Notes under the pieces: model-generated | What the model saw: only the letters and a program-made list of their open reading frames with translations | The model's database searches: none | Told to the model about the DNA's origin: nothing | Origin: Spirochaetales bacterium | Lineage (GTDB): Bacteria; Spirochaetota; Spirochaetia; SZUA-6; DRHE01 | Direction of reading: 5' to 3' | DNA length: 6,041 nt | Assembly: GCA_016930895.1 (NCBI GenBank) | Contig: JAFGFV010000536.1 | Coordinates: 1-6,041 of the forward strand | In this document: in pieces, positions 1 through 6,041 of the stretch | Position numbering within the stretch: the stretch's first letter is position 1 | Layout: each line of letters begins with the position of its first letter | Position numbers and translations under genes: made by a program

Positions 1-2
1 AG

Positions 3-185
3 AAGGCTGCGGATCTGCGCTTCCCGGCCGAGACGGTGATCATCGGCATGGGACTGCGCGCCGACGGCTCTCTGACCGAGGCACTGGCGGGTCGAACGGA
101 GCTGCACGCGGTGGGCGACTGCGTGGAGCCCCGCGAGGTTCTGGAAGCCGTCTACGAGGGATTCGAGGCCGGCCGGGCGGTGTAG
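3..185 (+). CDS. C-terminal end of an NADH:flavin oxidoreductase / 2,4-dienoyl-CoA reductase-like enzyme (5' truncated by the window)
   Basis: An open frame enters from the left edge and ends at TAG 183-185, giving 60 residues. It reads ETVIIGMGLRADGSL, then LHAVGDCVEPREVLEAVYEG. This matches the end of the FAD/NAD(P)-binding domain that follows the TIM barrel in the old-yellow-enzyme group typified by 2,4-dienoyl-CoA reductase (FadH) and related enoate or trimethylamine dehydrogenases. The hydrophobic strand ending in Gly-Asp-Cys is the second FAD-contacting motif. It is followed by the usual VEPR(K/E)-x-L-E-A-x-x-E-G-F helix. Family members are cytoplasmic flavoproteins that pass electrons from NAD(P)H through FAD and an Fe-S cluster to FMN and reduce C=C bonds. 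The substrate cannot be told from this fragment. The frame ends shortly after the conserved helix, as expected, so the C-terminus looks natural. It converges on the minus-strand gene ending at 271, with 85 bp between stops. Family assignment is good; the specific enzyme is unknown. Confidence 0.8.
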   Translation, partial: KAADLRFPAETVIIGMGLRADGSLTEALAGRTELHAVGDCVEPREVLEAVYEGFEAGRAV

Positions 186-270
186 AGCCCGGCGCAGGGC
201 CCGCGGCCGCAACCCTGTTGCGCAGGTCATTGATGAGTTTCTTCACTGCCGTGGCTGGCCGGCGCTGAGC

Positions 271-1068
271 TCACGGGAACGAGGACGGTATCGGGTGCTC
301 GGGTTCTCGCTCCTCCCCTGCAGTCCCGGTGGTCCGGGTGAACCTCAGTAGGACCCCGATCTCCGCCATCCCTGCGATGTAGCGTCGGATCATCTCTTCC
401 CTGCCCGCGGCCTCGTCCCTGAGAATCGACTGCGCAATCCTTTCGTGCTCGAGGTAGAGCTTCAAGGCGGCCACTTCCCGTCTTCGCGCCGGCGAGACAA
501 GCAGCGAGGCAGTATCCCGAGGATCGAAGCGTTCCTCGTCCGCCGCGACCCCGGGGCCCGGCGGTCGGCTCAACCTGCTCTGGAGCTCCTCGCTCAGGTC
601 GACCTCCCAGACACCGAAACCGTCGAAGACTTTCCCGAACAGGCGCGCGCCGAACTCTCGTTGGCAGAAATCCTTCAGAACACACAGGGCAGCGATGTCT
701 TCAACGCTCGGCGGGTGGACCCCCACCGGAGCGCTTCTCCTCGGATGGACGTGATACCAGATCAGGTCGGCCCCGTGCGCAAGATCGGCCGCCGCGCGAA
801 TCGCTGCCAACGAGCAGAGCACGCTGGTAGCCCGCTCGTCGTAGCCGATGTCGACCCACAGACCATCTGCGTACAGCCAGGCGTCCTCGCGGACCACCTC
901 CCGTGCCAGGCTGTCGAGGCGGGCCTCCCCGCTCTGCCGGCTTCCGGCGTAGGTATGCCCAACGCCTTCCCGGACACGAAGTCCCGAAACCGGCTCCTGA
1001 GCGGGAGCTCGAGCGGCTACCAGCAGCAGGAACAAAAGGGCCTTGGCGGCCGCACACCTGGATACCAT
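271..1068 (-). CDS. Exported hypothetical protein with a JAMM-like HxH...SxxD motif
   Basis: A complete 265-residue gene starting at ATG 1066-1068 and ending at TGA 271-273. The start is well supported by GGAGG (plus-strand CCTCC 1075-1079) six bases upstream. Residues 1-23 form a plausible Sec signal peptide: Arg/Lys near the N-terminus, hydrophobic core LLFLLLVAA, and an Ala-Pro-Ala cleavage site before Gln24. No lipobox is seen. The mature protein is probably periplasmic or secreted. At residues 101-127 the order is DLIWYHVHP, a Pro-rich loop, then PPSVEDIAAL. His106-x-His108 plus Ser121-x-x-Asp124 resembles the zinc site of JAB/MPN (JAMM) isopeptidases, but the spacing between them is 12 residues rather than the canonical 7. 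The catalytic Glu cannot be assigned with certainty (Glu57, Glu61 or Glu78 are upstream candidates). After about residue 195 the chain is charged and helical, then ends in a Pro/Glu-rich tail. It is transcribed divergently from the large regulator. The gene call is firm; the metallopeptidase-like function is tentative, and it could be a structural relative without activity. Confidence 0.85.
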   Translation of the reverse strand: MVSRCAAAKALLFLLLVAARAPAQEPVSGLRVREGVGHTYAGSRQSGEARLDSLAREVVREDAWLYADGLWVDIGYDERATSVLCSLAAIRAAADLAHGADLIWYHVHPRRSAPVGVHPPSVEDIAALCVLKDFCQREFGARLFGKVFDGFGVWEVDLSEELQSRLSRPPGPGVAADEERFDPRDTASLLVSPARRREVAALKLYLEHERIAQSILRDEAAGREEMIRRYIAGMAEIGVLLRFTRTTGTAGEEREPEHPIPSSFP

Positions 1069-1074
1069 GATCAG

Positions 1075-1079
1075 CCTCC
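1075..1079 (-). promoter_or_regulatory. Shine-Dalgarno site of the exported JAMM-like gene
   Basis: On the minus strand GGAGG lies six bases before the ATG at 1068. This is a near-ideal ribosome binding site. It fixes the start of the exported protein and places the signal peptide at the true N-terminus. Confidence 0.75.
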
Positions 1080-1194
1080 GTACTCAGAGCTCTTGCCGCC
1101 ATGGTCGCGGGGGTGGCGTTCCGAAGGCGTCGCCGCGGGCGTCCCTCAAACGTCTCAGGTGCGAACTTCGGGTGGAAGGGGAGCCCCCAGGTCC

Positions 1195-1202
1195 ACTATA
1201 AT
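1195..1202. promoter_or_regulatory. Overlapping divergent -10 elements (TATAAT plus strand, TATAGT minus strand)
   Basis: In a very GC-rich 160-bp divergent spacer (1069-1228) there is a single AT-rich island. On the plus strand it contains the exact sigma-70 -10 consensus TATAAT at 1197-1202, which would start a transcript near 1209 with a leader of about 20 bases to the GTG or 41 bases to the ATG of the regulator. On the minus strand the same island contains TATAGT (plus-strand ACTATA, 1195-1200), one mismatch from consensus, facing the exported gene with a leader of roughly 120 bases. Neither has a convincing -35 box at 16-18 bp: the plus-strand hexamer at 1174-1179 is GGAAGG. Activator-dependent transcription would therefore be plausible. 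The element is seen; its use is inferred. Confidence 0.4.
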
Positions 1203-1214
1203 TACGACAGGGAG

Positions 1215-1244
1215 CCGACGAACCGTCGGTGCGGACGGTCGCAC
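1215..1244. repeat. Two adjacent inverted repeats at the start of the regulator gene
   Basis: CCGACG (1215-1220) and CGTCGG (1224-1229) are perfect inverted arms separated by AAC. Directly abutting them, GTGCG (1229-1233) and CGCAC (1240-1244) are perfect arms separated by six bases. They span the candidate GTG start at 1229 and lie just downstream of the TATAAT box. They could be an operator for autoregulation, or RNA hairpins at the ribosome entry site. If they fold in the mRNA, the GTG would be occluded, which favours the ATG at 1250. Short arms like these can occur by chance in GC-rich DNA, so a functional role is only suggested. Confidence 0.35.
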
Positions 1245-4200
1245 GCGCGATGTCCTCGTCACTGGAACTAGAGCTGCTGGGTCCTCCTGTTCTTCGTTGC
1301 TCGGACAAGCCGATCGAGCACGTCCGCCGCAAGGCGGTGGCCCTGCTCGCGTACCTGGCTCTCAGCCCGACTCCGCAGAGCCGTGACGCCCTGGCGACCC
1401 TGCTCTGGCCGGAGCAGGGGCAATCCAGCGCGCGGGGCAACCTGCGGGGTATTCTCTCGGGGGTACAGCAGATTGCGGGGCAGGAGCTCGTACTCTCAGA
1501 GCAGGAAACACTACGGCTGAATCACCAGCGGGTGCACACGGACGTAGAGGAGTTCCGCGCCCTGGCCCAAGGCTGCGGCCAGCATCCCCTCGACGAGAAT
1601 TGGGAGCAGTGCATCTCGCGCCTCCAGGAGGCCGCGGCGCTGTACCAAAACGACCTTCTCTTCGGCTTCGCCCTGCCCGATTGCAGGGATTTCGATGAGT
1701 GGCAGTTCCTGGAGGGCGAACAGCTTCGCGGCGAGCTGGCATCGGTTCTGCGCACGCTTGCCCTGGCGCTCGAGCGCTCCGCACGGGCTGAAGCTGCGCT
1801 CCGCTACGCCAAGCGGCTCCTGTCCCTGGATCCCTTGGACGAGTCCACCCATCGCCTTCTCATCCGCCTGTACGCTCAAGACGGCAAGCGGACTGCGGCA
1901 ATCCGCCAATACCGGGAGTGCCGGCGGATCCTGAGCGAGGAGCTGGAGGCACAGCCGGAAGCGGAAACCGACGCTCTGTACCAGGCGCTGCGGTCTGGAG
2001 ACCTGGTGCGGGGCACCCCGGCGAGGGCAGGGGAAGGTTCCCTTCGGCCGTCGCCGGCAACGCTGTTGCCGGCAACGCCGTTGCCGCCGGCTCCAACGAC
2101 CGCCTCCAGCGACGAGTTGCGCCTGGTGAGCGTTCTGGCCATGGGTTTCTCCGCGACTCGGGAGGGGGAGTGGGGCGAGCACCCGGAGGCCCTCCTGGAG
2201 GAGGCGCAGCGCTGGAAACGGGGGGCGCGGCAGCTGCTGGAGGATCAGCACGCCAGCGTTCGGGATACTTCGGCACACGACCTTCTTGCCGTCTTTGGCT
2301 GGCCGGTGGCGTACGAGGACGACGCGGAGAGGGCGGTCCACTGCGCCTTCGACATCACCCGGCTGCGTGGGTCGGCCGCTCTGAGCGCGGGGGTCGCCAC
2401 CGGAATCAGCTACGTCGCCGCCAGAGCGGGGGCCGCGGCTCCCGGTCTGCCCGCCGGCGCCCCGGTTACCCGCGCCCTGCAGTTGCGCTACCAGGCGGCT
2501 CCCGGGAGCGTTCTGGTCAGCACCGCCACCCGCCGCTACACCCGCAACGCCTTCCGCTACGAGCCCCTGTCGCTGCAGGTGTCGGCGGCGCAGCAGGAGA
2601 CTGTCTACAGGCTTTGCGAATCTCTGACGTCAGTGAGGAAGCCCTACGGCATCGAGGGGCTTGAGGCCGAGATGGTGGGCCGGGACGCCGAGCTGCGCTC
2701 TCTCGCAAGGGCCTGGGGCAGGGCCGTGGAGGGCGACGGTCAGCTGGTCACCGTGATCGGGGAGGCGGGAATCGGCAAATCCCGCCTGCTGAAGGATTTC
2801 AGAACCGGGCTCGACCCTGCGGGAGACCTCCTCTGGCTCGAGGGCCGGTGTCAGGAGCTCGCCCGTGCCACCGCCTACTGGCCGATTCTTGACATGCTTC
2901 GGGGCTACTTCGAGTTTCGATCCGAGGAGCCCGAGACAGAGCGGGCCGGTCGGATTGCGGCGTCGCTGAGCGCCCTGGTGGAGCGGGGCATCCTGGCCGG
3001 GCCGGAAAGGGATGAGATCGGCCCGGTATTGGGGAGCCTGTTCGCTCTACGCTTTGGCAGCGCCTGGGACCGCCGGCTGGGGAGGGTAGACCCGGAGCAG
3101 ATGAAGCACCGCACGCTCCGCGCCCTTGTCACGCTTCTCGGTGGACTGTCCAGGCTGGCTCCAACGGTCCTGGTGTTCGAGGACCTGCACTGGTCGGACA
3201 GCCTCTCGCTGGAGCTGGCGTACCTGCTCCTCGAGGAGCTGGCCGAGCGCCGATTGCTGCTCATCTGCGTACACCGGCCCGAACCTGGTCATCCATGCGC
3301 CTCCCTTTCACCGGCGGCGAGCCGCAGGTGTCCCGAGCGCTACACGGATATCAGGCTTCGAGCCCTCGACCTTCCTGAGACCAGCAGGCTGGTCGAGTCG
3401 CTGCTGGGAGCCGGAGAGCTGCCTGCGGGCATTCTGGACCCGATCTTCCGGCGCTCTCAGGGCAATCCATTCTACACCGAGGAGGTTCTGCGGACCCTGG
3501 TCGAGGAGGGCCTCCTGCGCCGGGAAGGCGGGCGGTGGCGCTTCGAGTCGGAGGCCGCCCAATCGCCTGCCCCCCAAGGGCTGTTGAGCCTGATCCAGAG
3601 CCGGTGCGACCGCCTCCGTCCCCAGACCCGGCGTCTCCTGCAGAGCGCAGCGGTGATCGGGGAGCTGTTCTCCCTGTCGGTGCTTCAGGAGGCCAGCGAA
3701 GACAGGAGCCGGGTCCCTGATTCGATCCAGGAGCTCCTGGACGCGGTCCTGGTCTACGAAGAGCCCTCCCTTCAGGAGGCACAGTACGCCTTTCGGCACG
3801 GCCTGGTACGTCAGAGCGTATACGCCGGCATCCCGCCCTCGAGGCGGACGGACCTTCACCGGCGTACCGCCGAAGCGATAGAGCGGCTCCACGGCGATGA
3901 CAAGGCGGAGCACTACGAACAGCTGGCCTATCACTTCGAACGCAGCGACAGGCCGGACAAGGCGATCGATTACCTCCTCAAGGCCGGGGAGAAGGCCCGC
4001 CGCAGCTACCTCCGTGAAGAGGCGGTGCGCTGCTTCCAGCGTTCCCTCGCGCTGCTGGAAACCGCCGGATCGACCCGCCGGCGACAACGGCAGCGGGTCC
4101 AGGCCCTGGCCGGTCTGGGCAAGATCCACGAGATCGCGGGCCGTCTGGAGGAGATGGAGAGCTGCTTCCGCCAGGCCGTCGCCTTGGGCAAGGTCGCCGG

Positions 4201-5872
4201 CCTTGACAACCGTTCCCTGGTGAGGCTGTACCACGGGCTGGGCGTGGCGCTCCACCAGCTGTTCCGGTACGACGAGCTCACTGTCCTGGCGCAGGAAGGG
4301 TTGAGGCTGCTGGGGACTGATCTCGAATGCACCGAGGCGGCCCTGATGAACAACCTCCTTTCCTACAGCTACGCTTCGACGGACGAAAAGCTGTACCTGG
4401 AGTATGTGCGGAGGAACGCCCGGATTCTCGACCGGCTTCCCTATTCCGAGGAGCTCATCCGGGTCTACGTGGACGTGATCTGGGCCGAAGGGAGCTGGGG
4501 GGACTTGGAGGCAGCCAGGCGCTGGTATGCAGTCCTCGCGCGAAAGGCCAGAATGCACCACGACCTGCGGGCTCAAATCCTGGGGCGGTTCTACGAGGCG
4601 GTCGTGTTTCATTTTCGCCACGGAGACCTGCGGGGGACGCTCCGGCTTCTCCTCGAGAACCTCGCTCCGATCGAGAGGACAGGCTTCTGGCAGGCCAAGT
4701 GCAACAACACGGCCTACATCGCTTGGATTCACCAGTTCCTGGGCGAGCTCGATGAAGCCCTGCACCGCAATCGGGAAGTCATCGAGCTTTCCCGCGAGAT
4801 CGGCTACCGCGAACGCCATGCCGACATGAATCTCAACACCGCCACTCTCCTCTTTGACCTGGGGCGACCCGCGGAGGGCCTTCCGTATCTGGAGAAGGCC
4901 GCGGCGCTCTACCGGAGCTACGAGCCCTCGCTCCATTCCTATAGAATCGACCTGGGCCTGCCCTCGGAAGAAGCCCGATCCAAGGGTGCAATCTCAGCCG
5001 TGATCGCCGGGGGCAACCTCATCAAGGTCGGCCGCGCCTACCTGGCCCTGGGAGACAGGGACAAGGCCAGGGCGGCGATCCTGGAGGCCCAGAGGATCTC
5101 GGCTGCCACGGTCACGGACTGGCAGCTGATTTCCACCATGGGCTTTGCCGGCCTGGAGGAGGCGCTGAACGATCCCCGGGCGTTCCGCGCCTACTGCCGC
5201 AGGTACCTCCGGGACCACCCGTTGGCTTCCGGGACGACGACACAGCGGCTGCACCTCGCGCCGGCCAAGACGGCGTCTTTCAACGGCCCCCCGCTCGCGG
5301 TAAGCTTGACCAAGCGGCTTCCCGAGGGCTGGACCTGGGTCGACCCCTGCGGAGACTGCTCCTATGCTCTGGGGGGAGCCCTGGAGCTCAGGGCAGCCAA
5401 CGGGCGGGAGCTCTGGTACCGGAACGTGAGCGCGCCGCGGGTGATGCTGCCGCTGGAAGGGGATTTTTGCGCCCAGGCCCTCTGTTGCCCCGCGGCATCA
5501 GACAGGCCGGCCATGGGTGGCGTGGTGATCTGGCAGGACCCGGAGAATTTCCTGCACGTAGAGCGCGGCCGCCTGGGGGCGGGTCAACTCACCTTTCGGG
5601 GCCGCTTAGGGGGCGAGAACCGGATCATCGGGCGAGGGATGCTCCAGGGCAAGGAGATGCATCTCCGCCTGGAGCGCCGTGGCGAACGGATCCGCGCCTT
5701 GTGCAGCCCCGATGGGAGCAGCTGGTTCACCCTCGGCACGGTCACGGCCCCGTTCTCCGCAGCCGTGCAGGTGGGGCTGTTCGCCATCGGCTTCATCGTG
5801 CGCGTTTACTACCACGGGGCGTATCGGGAGGGCACGGCGATCCGATTCGAGTCGTTCAGCCTATGGCAGTAG
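1229..5872 (+). CDS. Giant SARP/BTAD - pseudo-cyclase - AAA/STAND ATPase - TPR regulator with a C-terminal DUF1349/lectin-like domain
   Basis: One uninterrupted frame of 1547 codons, numbered from GTG 1229. ATG 1250 (residue 8) is an equally plausible start, since family members usually begin just before the LELELLGPP strand. The only SD-like run, AGGGAG 1209-1214, is 14 bases from the GTG. Domains in order: residues 13-104, OmpR/SARP-type winged helix (HVRRKAVALLAYLAL, then RDALATLLWP); 105-254, BTAD helical domain; 258-293, Pro/Ala/Thr linker; 295-463, class III cyclase-like fold (HDLLAVFGWP, EDDAERAV) lacking catalytic residues; 478-765, AAA_16-type NTPase with MVGRDAEL, Walker A GEAGIGKS 511-518, Walker B VLVFEDLHW 647-655 and GNPFYTEE 745-752; 785-890, winged-helix-like lid; about 895-1335, TPR-like helical repeats; 1355-1547, DUF1349/ConA-like beta-sandwich (GGVVIWQDPENFLHVERG; SPDGSSWFTLG). 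There is no signal peptide or convincing membrane segment, so it is cytoplasmic. Relatives (AfsR, MalT, other STAND regulators) use ATP-dependent switching to control transcription. Ligand and targets are unknown. The domain calls for the N-terminus and ATPase are strong; the C-terminal call is moderately strong. Confidence 0.93.
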   Translation: MRTVARAMSSSLELELLGPPVLRCSDKPIEHVRRKAVALLAYLALSPTPQSRDALATLLWPEQGQSSARGNLRGILSGVQQIAGQELVLSEQETLRLNHQRVHTDVEEFRALAQGCGQHPLDENWEQCISRLQEAAALYQNDLLFGFALPDCRDFDEWQFLEGEQLRGELASVLRTLALALERSARAEAALRYAKRLLSLDPLDESTHRLLIRLYAQDGKRTAAIRQYRECRRILSEELEAQPEAETDALYQALRSGDLVRGTPARAGEGSLRPSPATLLPATPLPPAPTTASSDELRLVSVLAMGFSATREGEWGEHPEALLEEAQRWKRGARQLLEDQHASVRDTSAHDLLAVFGWPVAYEDDAERAVHCAFDITRLRGSAALSAGVATGISYVAARAGAAAPGLPAGAPVTRALQLRYQAAPGSVLVSTATRRYTRNAFRYEPLSLQVSAAQQETVYRLCESLTSVRKPYGIEGLEAEMVGRDAELRSLARAWGRAVEGDGQLVTVIGEAGIGKSRLLKDFRTGLDPAGDLLWLEGRCQELARATAYWPILDMLRGYFEFRSEEPETERAGRIAASLSALVERGILAGPERDEIGPVLGSLFALRFGSAWDRRLGRVDPEQMKHRTLRALVTLLGGLSRLAPTVLVFEDLHWSDSLSLELAYLLLEELAERRLLLICVHRPEPGHPCASLSPAASRRCPERYTDIRLRALDLPETSRLVESLLGAGELPAGILDPIFRRSQGNPFYTEEVLRTLVEEGLLRREGGRWRFESEAAQSPAPQGLLSLIQSRCDRLRPQTRRLLQSAAVIGELFSLSVLQEASEDRSRVPDSIQELLDAVLVYEEPSLQEAQYAFRHGLVRQSVYAGIPPSRRTDLHRRTAEAIERLHGDDKAEHYEQLAYHFERSDRPDKAIDYLLKAGEKARRSYLREEAVRCFQRSLALLETAGSTRRRQRQRVQALAGLGKIHEIAGRLEEMESCFRQAVALGKVAGLDNRSLVRLYHGLGVALHQLFRYDELTVLAQEGLRLLGTDLECTEAALMNNLLSYSYASTDEKLYLEYVRRNARILDRLPYSEELIRVYVDVIWAEGSWGDLEAARRWYAVLARKARMHHDLRAQILGRFYEAVVFHFRHGDLRGTLRLLLENLAPIERTGFWQAKCNNTAYIAWIHQFLGELDEALHRNREVIELSREIGYRERHADMNLNTATLLFDLGRPAEGLPYLEKAAALYRSYEPSLHSYRIDLGLPSEEARSKGAISAVIAGGNLIKVGRAYLALGDRDKARAAILEAQRISAATVTDWQLISTMGFAGLEEALNDPRAFRAYCRRYLRDHPLASGTTTQRLHLAPAKTASFNGPPLAVSLTKRLPEGWTWVDPCGDCSYALGGALELRAANGRELWYRNVSAPRVMLPLEGDFCAQALCCPAASDRPAMGGVVIWQDPENFLHVERGRLGAGQLTFRGRLGGENRIIGRGMLQGKEMHLRLERRGERIRALCSPDGSSWFTLGTVTAPFSAAVQVGLFAIGFIVRVYYHGAYREGTAIRFESFSLWQ
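2053..2085 (+). repeat. Short tandem and palindromic repeat encoding the BTAD-cyclase linker
   Basis: Two 15-base units (2053-2067 and 2068-2082) differ at one base and encode consecutive pentapeptides PATLL and PATPL, followed by a diverged PPAPT. The unit is also palindromic: GCCGGCAAC (2053-2061) pairs with GTTGCCGGC (2065-2073) around GCT, and GGCAAC (2071-2076) pairs with GTTGCC (2080-2085) around GCC. It lies in the low-complexity linker between BTAD and the cyclase-like domain, where length variation would be tolerated. Slippage during replication is the simplest origin. Confidence 0.6.
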
Positions 5873-5978
5873 ACACCCCTTGGGACGCGGGCCGAACTCG
5901 CCAAAGGATCTGTTTCTGGGCTAAGACTGCCGGCCGGGCCTGTGAGCGGCTCGCGTGTGGTCACCGACGACACCGCCC
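5873..5978. other. Convergent intergenic spacer without recognisable terminator
   Basis: These 106 bases separate the stop of the regulator from the stop of the minus-strand gene at the right edge. I see no coding frame of note, no strong GC-rich stem followed by a T-run on either strand, and no repeat shared with the rest of the window. Confidence 0.5.
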
Positions 5979-6041
5979 CTACAGGAGGCTGTCCACCTCC
6001 GGCCCGCGGGCCACGATGACCTGGGCCACCGACTCCACCAC
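5979..6041 (-). CDS. C-terminal end of an unidentified gene (truncated by the window)
   Basis: Read on the minus strand from the right edge, 20 sense codons end at TAG (plus-strand CTA 5979-5981). The peptide is VVESVAQVIVARGPEVDSLL. Third positions are almost all G or C, like the confirmed genes, which supports real coding. The fragment is too short to assign to a family; a cytoplasmic enzyme is possible but this is not shown. It converges on the large regulator and belongs to a different transcription unit. Confidence 0.5.
   Translation of the reverse strand: MVESVAQVIVARGPEVDSLL

Noticed and set aside
192..223. Possible terminator hairpin between the first two genes (GCGCAGGG with CCCTG-TTG-CGC)
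   Set aside because: The stem contains a three-base bulge, the loop is itself GC-rich and no T-run follows on either side. It may fold, but I cannot support a terminator.
445..1386. Open plus-strand frame of 313 codons
   Set aside because: It is antisense to the exported protein, which has a good SD and signal peptide, and it runs through the promoter spacer into the regulator's start. Its translation is low in recognisable structure.
2111..2617. Active adenylate or guanylate cyclase
   Set aside because: The fold is recognisable, but the metal-binding Asp pair and the Asn/Arg residues appear substituted, so activity is not claimed.
3308..4936. Open minus-strand frame of 542 codons opposite the large regulator
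   Set aside because: It lies entirely antisense to the AAA-TPR part, whose sense frame has clear motifs (GNPFYTEE, TPR helices). Long antisense frames are expected from GC-biased codon use, and its translation shows no recognisable domain.
5765..5820. Hydrophobic stretch near the C-terminus as a membrane anchor (VQVGLFAIGFIVRVYY)
   Set aside because: It is short, interrupted by Arg and fits a beta-strand of the lectin-like sandwich (VGLFA is a typical core strand).
6001..6012. Perfect 12-base palindrome GGCCCGCGGGCC
   Set aside because: It lies inside the coding end of the right-edge gene and is made only of G and C. It is likely chance in this base composition.

Overview
The window is GC-rich bacterial DNA with G/C-biased third codon positions. 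It contains two complete genes and the cut ends of two others. The mix fits a GC-rich soil or sediment lineage (for example Acidobacteriota, Myxococcota-like or Chloroflexota-like bacteria): an old-yellow-enzyme-type flavoprotein, a SARP/BTAD-AAA-TPR giant regulator and a secreted hypothetical protein. The sequence does not fix the phylum. I saw no transposase, phage gene, CRISPR array, tRNA or rRNA.

Layout: (1) bases 3-185, plus strand, are the C-terminal end of an NADH:flavin oxidoreductase / 2,4-dienoyl-CoA reductase-like enzyme. (2) Bases 271-1068, minus strand, are a complete exported protein of 265 residues with an HxH...SxxD signature resembling the JAB/MPN (JAMM) metal site. It converges on gene 1. 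(3) Bases 1069-1228 are a divergent intergenic region. It holds an exact TATAAT box on the plus strand, an overlapping TATAGT on the minus strand, and inverted repeats next to the regulator's start. (4) Bases 1229-5872, plus strand, are one intact gene of 1547 codons. It encodes a multidomain signal-transduction regulator: SARP-type winged helix, BTAD, degenerate class III nucleotidyl cyclase-like domain, AAA/STAND ATPase, TPR-like helical array, and a C-terminal DUF1349/concanavalin-like beta-sandwich. (5) Bases 5979-6041, minus strand, are the last 20 codons of an unidentified gene that converges on the regulator.

The regulator is the centrepiece. It reads as an AfsR/MalT-like STAND switch. 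The N-terminal wHTH-BTAD would bind DNA, the ATPase would set the on/off state, and the TPR array and C-terminal domain would sense a ligand. Two features stand out. The cyclase-like domain has apparently lost both metal-binding aspartates and the Asn/Arg pair. The usual end of such proteins (TPR, or a LuxR HTH) is extended by a lectin-like domain normally seen in secreted carbohydrate-related proteins. Divergent transcription makes the exported JAMM-like protein the most obvious candidate target or partner, but this is inference from gene order only.
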